DNA of 17,440 nt from DASPFV01 sp035620975 (GCA_035620975.1 DASPFV010000267.1:1-17440), one strand, 5' to 3'; counted from the first letter of the stretch, positions 5,407 to 13,581 are shown. Notes: generated by a model from the letters alone, not told the origin. Made by a program: numbers and translations.

Positions 5407-8148
5407 ATGCCGCATCCATCGTCCGGCGTCGTTCGACTGCTGCTTCGGGCGTATCCGCCGCACCTGCGCCAGCGTGAGGCGGGCGTGCTGGAGGCGGCCT
5501 GCATCGAGTGCCTCGCGCGCGAGCGCCGGCGCCTGGGCCGCTTCGGTGCGCCGTACGCGTGGGGACGGTTGATCGCCGACACCCTCGTGGCCGCGATTCT
5601 CCTGCGCGCCGACGATCGCCGCCGTCGCCGCCTCGCGTGGGCTCAGGTGCGGCCTTCCGCTCCGAAGGAGCTCCTGATGACTCGACTCTGGCAGGACGTC
5701 CGCTACGCCGCGCGCCGTCTACAGCGCGCGCCGATCTTCAGCCTTGCGGTGATCGCCACGCTCGCCTTGACGATCGGCGCCACGACGGCCGTGTTCACCG
5801 TCGTCAACGCCGTTCTGCTGCGCGCGCTGCCGTACCGCGATCCGGGCCGGCTGGTGCTGGTGCAGCAGACGTTCCCGAAGATGACGTTCGGGTTTTCGCC
5901 CCCCGATTACGTGGCGTTCGAAGCGCGCGCCGCCTTCTTCGAATCCATCGCGGCATACCGCAACCGCGAGTACGAGCTGTCGGGCGTCGAGCCGCCGGAG
6001 CGGGTGACCGTCACGCGGGCATCGGCGACGCTCTTCGAGACGCTTGGCGTGCAGCCGGCGCTCGGCCGTGTCTTCACGCGCGAAGAGGACGAAGCGGGGC
6101 GGCTGGTCGCCGTCCTCGGCGACGCGCTGTGGGAGCGGACCTTCGGCCGCGATCCGTCCGCGATCGGACGTCCGATCCTCCTCGATCGCCAGCCCTTCAC
6201 GATCGTCGGCGTCATGCCCCGTGGCTTCACCTTTCCGCAACGCGGGCCGGTCCTCAACAACGTTCCCGCCGATGTGTACGTGCCAATCGGGTTCACGGCG
6301 GGCGAACGTCGCGCGTTCGGCAGCATGTACAACAACAGCGTCGTCGCGCGGCTGAAGCCTGGGGTGACACCGACGCAGGCCGACGCCGATACCCGCGCCC
6401 TGGTGCGGTCGAATGCGCGCGAGATGTATCCGGCGACGCTCAGCGGCCTGGCCGACGTGCTCGGCGCCTCCGTGGTGCCGCTCACCGACGAGGTCAGCGG
6501 GCGCTCGCGCACGCTGCTGTGGGTGGCGCTTGCGGCGGTGGGGTTCGTCCTCCTGATTGCCTGCGCCGACATCGCCAGCCTGATGCTGGCGCGCGCGATG
6601 GGGCGGGAACGCGAGATCGCGGTTCGCAGCGCGCTCGGCGCCGGCCGCGGACGGCTCATCCGGCAGTTGCTCGCCGAATCGGCGCTCCTGGCGGTGGTTG
6701 GCAGCGTCCTCGGCCTGGTGCTCGCCGTCTGGCTGTCGCGGGCGCTCGTGGCGCTCGCGCCGCCGACGCTGCCTCGCCTGCACGAGATCGGGATCGACGC
6801 GCGGATCCTGCTGTTCACCGCCGCCCTGACCGTCGTGACGGCGTTGCTGTGCGGCATCCTGCCCGCGCTCGAGCTCTCGCGACCCCGCGGCCACGCGCTC
6901 AAGGAAGGCGCGCGTGTCTCGACCGGCCAGCGCGAACGGCGGATCTTCGGCGCACTGGTCGCGGCGCAGCTCGCCATCGCGGCGGTGCTGCTCGTCGGCG
7001 GCGGCCTGTTGCTGCGCAGCTTCTCGAAGCTGATGGCGGTCGATCCCGGGTTCCGTGCCGAGCGCGTGCTCACCCTCTCGACCAGCCTTCCCGCGCAGGC
7101 GTACAGGGACGCGGCGAGCGTTCGCGGCTTCTACACGCGCCTCGTCGACGACGTGTCGGAGGTGCCGGGTGTCACCGCGGTCGGCGCGTCCACGGAGTTG
7201 CCGCTGAGCGTCCGCGAACGTCGCGCGTTCACGCTCGAACAGGAATCTCCGACCACGCGTGACCTACCGCACAGCGTGGCGCACGAGTTGGTGACCGGCC
7301 GCTACTTCGAGGCGGTCGGCATCCCTCTGAAGCGCGGACGATATTTCACCGCCTCGGACGCCCAGCCGTCCGAGCCAGTGGCGATCATCAACGAGACATT
7401 CGCGCGCCGCTTCTGGGGCACGGCGGATCCGGTCGGGCAGCGGATCGCCTGGGGCAACGCCGCGTCACACGGGCCCTGGATGCGCATCGTGGGCGTCGTC
7501 GGAGACGTGAAGCAGGGAGCGCTGAATACCGAAACTGTTCCGCACACCTACACGCCGTGGGTGCAGGTGTCAGACGCGATGATGGCAGACAACATCGTCG
7601 GCATGATGCGATCGCTTCGAATCGTGCTGCGCGGCGAAGTGGAACCCGGGGCCCTGGCTCCGACCGTGCGGGCGCGCATTCGCGCCATCGACCCTGCCTT
7701 GCCGGTGAGCTCGGTGCAGACGATGAACGAAATCGTGAGCCGGTCGGCCGCGGTGCCGCGGTTCAACGCCCTGCTCGTCAGCCTGTTCGCCACGCTCGCG
7801 CTGCTGCTCGCCGCGATCGGCGTCGGGGGGATGCTGGCGACGTCGATTTCACGCCGGCTGCCCGAGCTCGGCGTCCGGATGGCGCTCGGTGCGCAGCGGC
7901 GAACGCTCGTGGCCATGGTGATCCGGCAGGGGATGGTCCTCGTCGCCGCCGGCCTTGCCATCGGGCTACCCGGTGCATGGCTGCTGTCGCGAGTGCTTTC
8001 GAGCCTTCTCTTCGAGATCGGCCCCCGGGATCCGATGACCTTTGCGACCGTCACTGCCATGCTGTCGGGTGTCGCGCTCGTCGCCTGTGCGATTCCGGCC
8101 TGGCGCGTCACCCGTGTCGATCCGATCGCGGTGTTACGGATGGAATAG
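5407..8148 (+). CDS. ADOP-family ABC transporter permease (MacB/FtsX type), copy 1
   Basis: A 913-residue inner-membrane permease of the Acidobacterial Duplicated Orphan Permease type. An ADOP-specific N-terminal segment (about 1-85, starting around RLLLRAYPPHLRQREAGVLE) leads into MTRLWQDVRYAARRLQRAP (91-109) and TM1. A periplasmic MacB_PCD domain follows (about 135-350), then an FtsX domain with TM helices and the coupling motif GREREIAVRSALGAGRGRL, a second MacB_PCD half, and a final FtsX domain ending in AWRVTRVDPIAVLRME. No ATPase gene is adjacent, as is usual for this family; substrate and partner are unknown. The start at 5407 is 4 nt after the PadR stop and implies translational coupling. 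A second start at 5677 with a strong ribosome-binding site would give 823 residues. Confidence 0.92.
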   Translation: MPHPSSGVVRLLLRAYPPHLRQREAGVLEAACIECLARERRRLGRFGAPYAWGRLIADTLVAAILLRADDRRRRRLAWAQVRPSAPKELLMTRLWQDVRYAARRLQRAPIFSLAVIATLALTIGATTAVFTVVNAVLLRALPYRDPGRLVLVQQTFPKMTFGFSPPDYVAFEARAAFFESIAAYRNREYELSGVEPPERVTVTRASATLFETLGVQPALGRVFTREEDEAGRLVAVLGDALWERTFGRDPSAIGRPILLDRQPFTIVGVMPRGFTFPQRGPVLNNVPADVYVPIGFTAGERRAFGSMYNNSVVARLKPGVTPTQADADTRALVRSNAREMYPATLSGLADVLGASVVPLTDEVSGRSRTLLWVALAAVGFVLLIACADIASLMLARAMGREREIAVRSALGAGRGRLIRQLLAESALLAVVGSVLGLVLAVWLSRALVALAPPTLPRLHEIGIDARILLFTAALTVVTALLCGILPALELSRPRGHALKEGARVSTGQRERRIFGALVAAQLAIAAVLLVGGGLLLRSFSKLMAVDPGFRAERVLTLSTSLPAQAYRDAASVRGFYTRLVDDVSEVPGVTAVGASTELPLSVRERRAFTLEQESPTTRDLPHSVAHELVTGRYFEAVGIPLKRGRYFTASDAQPSEPVAIINETFARRFWGTADPVGQRIAWGNAASHGPWMRIVGVVGDVKQGALNTETVPHTYTPWVQVSDAMMADNIVGMMRSLRIVLRGEVEPGALAPTVRARIRAIDPALPVSSVQTMNEIVSRSAAVPRFNALLVSLFATLALLLAAIGVGGMLATSISRRLPELGVRMALGAQRRTLVAMVIRQGMVLVAAGLAIGLPGAWLLSRVLSSLLFEIGPRDPMTFATVTAMLSGVALVACAIPAWRVTRVDPIAVLRME
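5664..5679 (+). promoter_or_regulatory. Internal ribosome-binding site and alternative start in ADOP1
   Basis: GAAGGAG at 5664-5670 lies 6 nt before an in-frame ATG at 5677-5679. The protein from this ATG would begin MTRLWQDVRYAARR, which is how many ADOP permeases without the N-terminal segment begin. By contrast the 5407 ATG has no visible Shine-Dalgarno and would rely on coupling to PadR. Confidence 0.5.
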
Positions 8149-8191
8149 GACAATCGAACTCTGGCTCACCGCGCGCGGGGACAATCGGCCG

Positions 8192-8839
8192 TCAGCGCGC
8201 GAGCCCGTTCGTCCAGTTCAGCACTACCTGTAAGGTCGTCGTCCTGGCGGCCCGGTCACCCTCCGGCAGCATGTTGAACAGGAACCGGTTGCCGTCTGCG
8301 GTGGCGACGAAACGTTGCGACGACAGGTCGCCGGTCAGGCCGGTCTTGAAGAGCACCCGTGGGGCTGTGAAGTCGAACTCCGGCGACGGAGCGATCGGTG
8401 CCGACATCACCGAACCGTCCGGTGCGATGAAAAACAGTTCGCGGCCGTCGCCGCGCCACTGCGGATGTTCGCCGCCGGAGGCGGATATCTGCGATTGCTC
8501 TCCCGTTGGCGGGACCGGCGACACATACACCTGCAGCTGGTCCGATTGTGCCGAGGCAAATGCCAGCCATCTCCCGTCGGGAGAGATCCGCGCCGTTGTT
8601 GGCGAGACCCAGCTCCCGCCAACTTCGGTCGGGTTGCCGGCAGCGGTCGGCACGAGCTGAACCGTACGGCCGTTTCGCCCGGCGACGGTCACCAGCACTG
8701 ACTTGCCGTCCCGGCTGCGATCGGCGAGGTACACCACTCCCTCGCCGCGATATTCGAACACCACCCGGCCGGGCTCGTTCCGGCGGTAGGCGACAAGCGG
8801 GCCAATTATCTCACCGTGACGGGGCCTGCCGGCTTTCAG
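8192..8839 (-). pseudogene. C-terminal remnant of a TolB/WD40-propeller (kinase-type) gene
   Basis: On the - strand the frame is open from 8839 (after TGA 8842-8840) to the stop at 8192-8194. Recognisable blades are YLADRSRDGKSVLVTV, ARISPDGRWLAFASAQSDQL, GEHPQWRGDGRELFFIAPDG and SVMSAPIAPSPEFDFTAPRV. The sequence ends TTTLQVVLNWTNGLAR, a typical C-terminus of acidobacterial Ser/Thr kinases with a TolB-like beta-propeller. The kinase, membrane segment and first blades are absent, and only a GTG at 8764 could serve as start. It lies antisense between two ADOP permease genes and next to another gene scrap. I read it as a decayed 3' fragment; expression as a small blade protein is possible but unlikely. 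Confidence 0.65.
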
Positions 8840-8949
8840 TCACGGATGCCACGCATGTAACCGCCGAGCGCCTGCCGGGTCGTGCGTACGTGCTCGGTGA
8901 GCCTGACTCCTGGGCCGTCCCGTCGGACTGGCTGGCGCAGTTCACCGCT

Positions 8950-9021
8950 CGGAACCGGAGCGCCACGCTGTGGGTGGCGTTTGCGGCCGTCGGATTCGTG
9001 CTCCTGATTGCCTGGAAGTAG
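8950..9021 (+). pseudogene. Short internal remnant of a third ADOP permease gene
   Basis: The frame ending at TAG 9019-9021 encodes ATLWVAFAAVGFVLLIA, then WK and a stop. This matches the first FtsX transmembrane helix of ADOP1 (TLLWVALAAVGFVLLIAC). At DNA level 8968-9014 matches 6517-6563 of ADOP1 in 42 of 47 positions by my count; four of the five differences are at third codon positions and the fifth changes Phe to Leu. That pattern means descent from a functional coding paralogue and not a recent copy of ADOP1. Similarity stops abruptly after GATTGCCTG, and the next 33 nt lead into ADOP2. Confidence 0.6.
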
Positions 9022-9024
9022 AAT
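8995..9024 (+). promoter_or_regulatory. Possible promoter of ADOP2
   Basis: TAGAAT (9019-9024) matches the -10 consensus in 5 of 6 positions. TTCGTG (8995-9000), 18 nt upstream, is a poor -35. Transcription would start near 9031, giving a 5' leader of about 17 nt before the ATG at 9048. The -10 shares its TAG with the stop codon of the ADOP remnant. Confidence 0.35.
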
Positions 9025-9047
9025 ATCGGCCCTTGCTCTCGCGTCTC

Positions 9048-11492
9048 ATGCCCGCCGCTTCAAGCGTAGTTCACGATCTCCGGTACGCAATTCGCCTGCT
9101 TCGGAACAGCCGGGGGTTCGCGGCCGTCGCGATTGCCACCATCGCGCTCGCCGTCGGGGCGAATTCCGCCATGTTCAGCTTTGTGAATGGCCTGCTGCTC
9201 AGGCCCCTGCCGTATCCCGAATCGGACCGCATCGTGCGGGTCCTCGAAAGGGCCCCTGCCGGCGCGCTGAACGCCATCTCAACGCTGAACTATCTCGATT
9301 GGACGAATCAGAATAGGGTCTTCGAGTTCATGGCGGCGGAAGCCGGTTGGCCTGTAACCCTGACCGGGGCCGGCGAGCCGCTCGTGATCCGGGGCGCGCG
9401 CGCGTCGGTGCATTACTTCGATATCTTCGGCGTGACGGCAGCGATGGGCCGGACCTTTCGTCCCGGCGAGGACCAGCCCGGCAGTGATCGTGTGGTGCTG
9501 CTCAGCCACCTGCTCTGGGACAGCCGCTTCGGTTCCGACCCGGCCCTCGTGGGACGGAACATCCTGTTGAACGGCGAGTCGCACACCGTGGTCGGCATCC
9601 TTCAGAAAGGGAGTCCTTTCGACCGCGCCGCAGTCCAGATCTGGAAGCCCCTGGCCTTCCAGCCTTCCAACATGTCGCGTGATTTTCGCTGGCTCGGCGC
9701 GAGCGCCAGGCTCAAACCCGGCGTGACGCTCGAGGAAGCGCGGGCCGAGATGCGGGTCATCGCCCAGCGGCTGGCCGATGCATATCCCGGCTCGAACACA
9801 GGCTGGGGGGTTGCCGTCGATCCCCTCGCCAGCGTGCTGGTCGGCCCGCAGTTGCGCACTGCCGCCACGGTCCTGTTCGCCGCGACCCTGTTCGTGCTGC
9901 TGATCGGCTGCGCGAACCTGGCGAATCTCGCGCTTGCACGCAGCGTTTCACGGGAAGGGGAGATCGCGGTACGCGCGGCGCTCGGGGCAAGCCGCTGGCG
10001 CTTAGTACGGCAGTTGCTGATCGAGCACGTCGCGATCGCTGCGTGGGGCGGCATCGTCGGCATCGCAGTCGGCTACGCGATCCTGAAATGGATCCGTTCG
10101 CTGATTCCTCCCTTTGCGCTGCCTCCCGCGGTGGACATTGGATTCGACGCGTCGGTCCTGCTGTTCACGCTGGCCGCTGTGCTTCTGACAGGCCTGCTCT
10201 TCGGCGCGGCCCCGGCAGCACTGACGACGAAGCCCAGCCTGGGCAGCGTGTATGCGTCGAGCGGACACCGCACGACGCCAGGCCGCCTGGGGCGACACGT
10301 GCGCGCCGTGCTCGTCGTTGCAGAAATCGCGCTCGCGTTCGTGCTGTTGGTCGCGTCGGGTCTGCTGATGCGCAGTTTCCTGGAGCTGCTCGACATCGAT
10401 CCGGGATTCGATTCGACGAATGTCCTGACGGCGGGTCTGCCGATCACTCGAGGACAGCACCCTGATCCCGTCGAACTCAACGCATATCTGGCCTCGATCA
10501 GCGCTGCCCTGGAGGCCGTGCCCGGAGTTCGTGAGACGGCTCTTACGTCGGCGCTGCCGTTGCAGGGCTGGGGCTACGGCGTGCCCTACTCCATTGCCGG
10601 TCGCGCGCCGATGGACCGGATCGACCGCCGTCCGGCGTTCTTCAAGATCGTCAGCCCGTCGTACTTCGATGCGCTGCGTATCAAGCTGCTGGCAGGCCGC
10701 GTCCTGAGCGACACCGACCTGCCCGGAGGGCTGCCAGTCGCTGTGATCAACGAGACGCTCGCCAGGCGAGAGTTCCCCGGTGAGGATCCGATCGGGCGCC
10801 GTATCCTGGTGCGGGAAATCGTCCCCGGCACGACTGATTTCGGCCGGCAGATTGCCTGGGAAATCGTCGGCGTCATTGCTGGTGAGAAGATCACGGGTCT
10901 GGGCGATGAGATCAGCGCCGGCATGTACGTCTCGAACCAGCAGAGCCCGACGTACGCCGTCAACCTCATCGTCCGGGCCGGCATGTCTCCGCAGTCCCTG
11001 CACAGAGCCGTTCGGTCCGCTGTTGCCGGCGTCAACCCCGACCAGGCGCTCAGCGACGTCCGCACGCTCGCAGAGATCGTCGATCAGTCCATGCTGGCCA
11101 ACCGCGTGACGAGCACGATCGTCGCGGTGTTTGCCTCGATCGCGCTGTTGCTGGCTGGCGTCGGCATCTACGGCGTGATTGCCTGCACGGCCGCCCAGCG
11201 GACGCGAGAGATGGGTATTCGCGCCGCACTTGGCGCCAGCGCCGGCAGCCTGCGCAGATTGATAGTCCAGCGAGGGATGCGGCTGACGGTGATCGGACTC
11301 CTCATCGGGCTCGTCGGAACCGATGCGGCGACTCGCGTGATGTCGTCGATGCTCTATGGCGTCGAGCACGACGACCCGCTGACAATGGTTGTTGTCGCCG
11401 CCGTTCTCTTCGGTGTCGCGGGACTGGCGTGCGTACTACCAGCCTGGCGGATGACGAACGTCGATCCAATGGAAGCGCTGAGGCATGAATAG
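9048..11492 (+). CDS. ADOP-family ABC transporter permease (MacB/FtsX type), copy 2
   Basis: An 814-residue inner-membrane permease that lacks the N-terminal segment of copy 1. It begins VVHDLRYAIRLLRNSRGF (7-24), followed by TM1 (about 24-48). The first MacB_PCD periplasmic domain covers about 55-260. The FtsX block covers about 270-395, including LLIGCANLANLALARS and the coupling motif SREGEIAVRAALGASRWRLV (301-320). A second MacB_PCD domain covers about 415-660, and a final FtsX block of three or four helices ends in AWRMTNVDPMEALRHE. The frame is open upstream to a GTG at 8970, but the extra residues are not ADOP-like, so ATG 9048 is preferred. No PadR or ATPase is adjacent. The two permeases share architecture but are clearly diverged paralogues and not a recent duplication. 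Substrate unknown. Confidence 0.9.
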   Translation: MPAASSVVHDLRYAIRLLRNSRGFAAVAIATIALAVGANSAMFSFVNGLLLRPLPYPESDRIVRVLERAPAGALNAISTLNYLDWTNQNRVFEFMAAEAGWPVTLTGAGEPLVIRGARASVHYFDIFGVTAAMGRTFRPGEDQPGSDRVVLLSHLLWDSRFGSDPALVGRNILLNGESHTVVGILQKGSPFDRAAVQIWKPLAFQPSNMSRDFRWLGASARLKPGVTLEEARAEMRVIAQRLADAYPGSNTGWGVAVDPLASVLVGPQLRTAATVLFAATLFVLLIGCANLANLALARSVSREGEIAVRAALGASRWRLVRQLLIEHVAIAAWGGIVGIAVGYAILKWIRSLIPPFALPPAVDIGFDASVLLFTLAAVLLTGLLFGAAPAALTTKPSLGSVYASSGHRTTPGRLGRHVRAVLVVAEIALAFVLLVASGLLMRSFLELLDIDPGFDSTNVLTAGLPITRGQHPDPVELNAYLASISAALEAVPGVRETALTSALPLQGWGYGVPYSIAGRAPMDRIDRRPAFFKIVSPSYFDALRIKLLAGRVLSDTDLPGGLPVAVINETLARREFPGEDPIGRRILVREIVPGTTDFGRQIAWEIVGVIAGEKITGLGDEISAGMYVSNQQSPTYAVNLIVRAGMSPQSLHRAVRSAVAGVNPDQALSDVRTLAEIVDQSMLANRVTSTIVAVFASIALLLAGVGIYGVIACTAAQRTREMGIRAALGASAGSLRRLIVQRGMRLTVIGLLIGLVGTDAATRVMSSMLYGVEHDDPLTMVVVAAVLFGVAGLACVLPAWRMTNVDPMEALRHE

Positions 11493-11501
11493 GAGGGGGT
11501 C

Positions 11502-11520
11502 GGCCCCCCAACCGGGGGCC
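11502..11520. terminator. Hairpin between convergent genes
   Basis: GGCCCCC (11502-11508) and GGGGGCC (11514-11520) form a 7-bp GC stem with a 5-nt loop. It lies 10 nt after the ADOP2 stop and about 30 nt beyond the end of the convergent small gene. It could act in both directions, but no T-tract is present. Confidence 0.4.
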
Positions 11521-11550
11521 AACCACGAGATCCTGCCTGCGGCCGCGAGC

Positions 11551-11841
11551 CTACCTTTCTCCAGTTCCACCCCGGCAGAGTCCGAGTGTGCCGGGCGCGC
11601 CCTTCGGAAGCCCGTAATACTTCCACGAGTCTGCCGCGGTCTGCACCTGCGAGACGTTCTGTCCCTCCGTCGAGTCCAGGTCGTTCAGCCCGCTCGCAGC
11701 GCACGCCGAGTTCGCGTGATCCAGAGCGCCGGTCTCGTTCGTGTTGTTCGGAGTGCCGGGAGGTCCCTTCACCTCGCCTGCGAACGCTCCGGCAGCCGCG
11801 AGCACGGCAACAGAAGCCGCCACAACGATCAGTCGTTTCAT
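11551..11841 (-). CDS. Small secreted protein with a HANSxCAxSGLND motif
   Basis: A 96-residue protein with a clear Sec signal peptide: MKRLIVVAASVAVLAAAGAF followed by AG, with cleavage likely near residue 21-22. The mature part starts EVKGPPGTPNNTNETGALDH and contains HANSACAASGLND. I associate this motif with small secreted proteins of unknown function in actinobacteria and other soil bacteria. Two Cys are present in the mature part, one in HANSAC and one near the C-terminus in LGLCRGG, and could form a disulfide. The start is well supported: on the - strand AAAGGAG precedes ATG 11841 by 7 nt. It is 53 nt downstream of the 119-residue gene on the same strand and could be co-transcribed with it. 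No function can be given. Confidence 0.78.
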   Translation of the reverse strand: MKRLIVVAASVAVLAAAGAFAGEVKGPPGTPNNTNETGALDHANSACAASGLNDLDSTEGQNVSQVQTAADSWKYYGLPKGAPGTLGLCRGGTGER

Positions 11842-11894
11842 CTCTCAGCTCCTTTCTTTCGTTTGATCACGGACGGGGCTCCTCCTATCGGCTA

Positions 11895-12254
11895 CTACTG
11901 GAGCTTGTCCCGGAAGGTGGCAGTGTCTGCGCTCACAAAGGACACGCCAAGCACGCACTCGTTCGTCGCAGCCGCCTGCTCGAGCGGCCTTTGGAAGAAC
12001 TCCCCGGGAAGCTCCACATCCTCCTCGTCCGGCTCGTATCGCACAGCGCGGAGCGTGTCGATCCGTTCGAGCTCCTGTGTGGACAGGTACGCGTCGAGAA
12101 GGGTCAGCGAGTCCTCCAGCTTTCTGCCCGGAACAAACGTCTGAATGACCGCTTCAGACCCTGCAGTCCACGGTTGTTTCGTACTGCCGGTCACCCGCAC
12201 TGCCACGAGAAAGAACCAGACCGGTCGTTCAATGGCAAGCCGTTTCGTCGACAT
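11895..12254 (-). CDS. Hypothetical 119-residue protein
   Basis: I do not recognise this family. From ATG 12254 it begins MSTKRLAIERPVWFFLVAVR and continues with PWTAGSEAVIQTFVPGRKLE, an acidic middle (RYEPDEEDVELPGEFF) and a C-terminus SFVSADTATFRDKLQ. There is no signal peptide or membrane helix, so it is probably cytoplasmic. The amino-acid balance (alternating hydrophobic strands, acidic loops, charged helices) is that of a real soluble protein, unlike antisense frames in the area. The frame is open up to 12416, but the upstream residues are Arg- and Cys-rich and not protein-like, so the internal ATG is preferred; its ribosome-binding site (GGCGG about 10 nt upstream) is weak. It lies 162 nt downstream of the sugar dehydrogenase and 53 nt upstream of the small secreted protein, all on one strand. 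Confidence 0.65.
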   Translation of the reverse strand: MSTKRLAIERPVWFFLVAVRVTGSTKQPWTAGSEAVIQTFVPGRKLEDSLTLLDAYLSTQELERIDTLRAVRYEPDEEDVELPGEFFQRPLEQAAATNECVLGVSFVSADTATFRDKLQ

Positions 12255-12416
12255 CCGATTGACCGCCGAATCCCGGCAGCATCCTACACGCGTCGCCATC
12301 CCGTTGCCACGCCAAATCAATCGCCGCCGCCTGCAGTGGCCTCTCGTTGACGCTGCCGGCTCGTTGCGAGCAGCCGTCGACGGCGCCGTGCCGACATCGA
12401 CGTAGACTAGCCACAC

Positions 12417-13565
12417 TCACCGTGAGCCGGAGCCTGGCGGCGTCAGCTTCAGCAGCCGGCCCTTGCCCTCGCGCCGTCCGTCCTCGAGCAGCCAGATCGC
12501 GCCGTCCGGTCCCTCTTCGGGCTCGCGGATGCGCTCGCCCATCGGCCACTGGTCGCCTTTCGTGGCGTTCGTGCCATCCACGTCGACGCGAATGAGCGCC
12601 TGGCTGGAGAGGCCGCCAATGAACAGGTCCCCCTTCCATTGCGGCCAGAGCTTGCCGGAGTAGACCATCAGGCCTCCGGGTGAGATGACGGGATTCCAGC
12701 TCACCTTGGGCTTCTCGAACTCGGGGCGCGTGTCGTGATCCGGGATGGGCTTGTCGTCGTAGTGATCGCCGTCGGACACGATCGGGTAGCCGTAGTTCCG
12801 GCCAGGCAGGATCAGGTTCACTTCGTCGCCGCCCTTGGGACCCATTTCCTGTTCCCACAGGTTTCCGCTCGCGTCGAAGGCGATGCCCAGCTGGTTCCGA
12901 TGACCGTAGGACCAGACCGCCGGATGGAATCCTTTGGCGGCCAGCGGATTGCCCGGTGCCGGCGTCCCGTCGTCCTTGAGGCGCAGGACCTTTCCCAGCG
13001 TCGCTTTGGGATCCTGCGCCGGATCGAACTTCTGCCGCTCGCCGTTGGTGAAAAAGAGGTAGCCGTCCCCTGAGAACGCGATGCGGCCGGCAAAGTGCCC
13101 ATCGCCATCCACGTAGGGCGAGGCCCGGAACAGCGTCTCGACCTTCTGCAGGGCAGGCTGCTCGCCATCGACAAAGGCGCCGCGGGCGAGGACGACCCCC
13201 TTGCCACCCTGCCCGGCTTCGGAATAACTGAAGTACACGAGCCGGTTCTGCGAGAAGCCGGGGTGCAGCACGACGTCCATCAAGCCGCCCTGTCCCTCGT
13301 TCGACACCGCCGGAATGCCGTCGACGCGTTTCCGCTGCTGCCCGTCAGCGGAGACGACGTAGAGGGTGCCGACTTTTTCGGTGATCAAGATCCGGCCGTC
13401 AGGCAGGAACGTCATCGCCCAGGGCGATTCGAAGTCGGCCACCACCTGTACCTTGAACGGCAGGCTGGACGGCTGTTGACCCGTGCCCGCATTCTGGCGG
13501 GCTGCCTCAACGGCACAGCCGGCCACCAGCGGCACGAGAACGGCGACTGTCAGGATCGATCGCAT
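12417..13565 (-). CDS. PQQ-dependent sugar (aldose/sorbosone) dehydrogenase, lipoprotein
   Basis: A 382-residue soluble-GDH/YliI-type six-bladed propeller that oxidises aldoses using PQQ and Ca2+ in the periplasm. The N-terminus MRSILTVAVLVPLVAGC is a lipoprotein signal with the lipidated Cys at 17. Family motifs in order: ESPWAMTFLPDGRILITEKV (46-65), GLMDVVLHPGFSQNRLVYFS (94-113), DGHFAGRIAFSGDGYL with the candidate catalytic His at 157, YGHRNQLGIAFD with the PQQ-contacting Arg at 223, WEQEMGPKGGDEVNLILPG (237-255) and NYGYP. The start region reads GTG-ATG-ATG (13571, 13568, 13565); GAGAGG lies 5 nt before the third codon, so I chose ATG 13565, though 13568 is possible. It begins 16 nt after the vapC stop on the same strand, suggesting co-transcription with the toxin-antitoxin pair. 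Confidence 0.9.
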   Translation of the reverse strand: MRSILTVAVLVPLVAGCAVEAARQNAGTGQQPSSLPFKVQVVADFESPWAMTFLPDGRILITEKVGTLYVVSADGQQRKRVDGIPAVSNEGQGGLMDVVLHPGFSQNRLVYFSYSEAGQGGKGVVLARGAFVDGEQPALQKVETLFRASPYVDGDGHFAGRIAFSGDGYLFFTNGERQKFDPAQDPKATLGKVLRLKDDGTPAPGNPLAAKGFHPAVWSYGHRNQLGIAFDASGNLWEQEMGPKGGDEVNLILPGRNYGYPIVSDGDHYDDKPIPDHDTRPEFEKPKVSWNPVISPGGLMVYSGKLWPQWKGDLFIGGLSSQALIRVDVDGTNATKGDQWPMGERIREPEEGPDGAIWLLEDGRREGKGRLLKLTPPGSGSR

Positions 13566-13581
13566 CATCACCTCTCAGGCT

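Noticed and set aside
8148..8201. 9-bp direct repeat GGACAATCG (8148-8156, 8179-8187) and CGCGCGC/GCGCGCG arms (8170-8176, 8195-8201)
   Set aside because: Short and simple in sequence for such GC-rich DNA; it could be a bidirectional terminator or insertion footprint, but nothing else supports either.
8970..9047. Upstream extension of ADOP2 to GTG 8970
   Set aside because: The added residues are not ADOP-like and overlap the remnant of another ADOP in a different frame; ATG 9048 matches the family start.
12255..12416. N-terminal extension of the 119-residue protein up to 12416
   Set aside because: The added part is Arg/Cys-rich and unlike the rest; an ATG at 12254 starts the protein-like portion.
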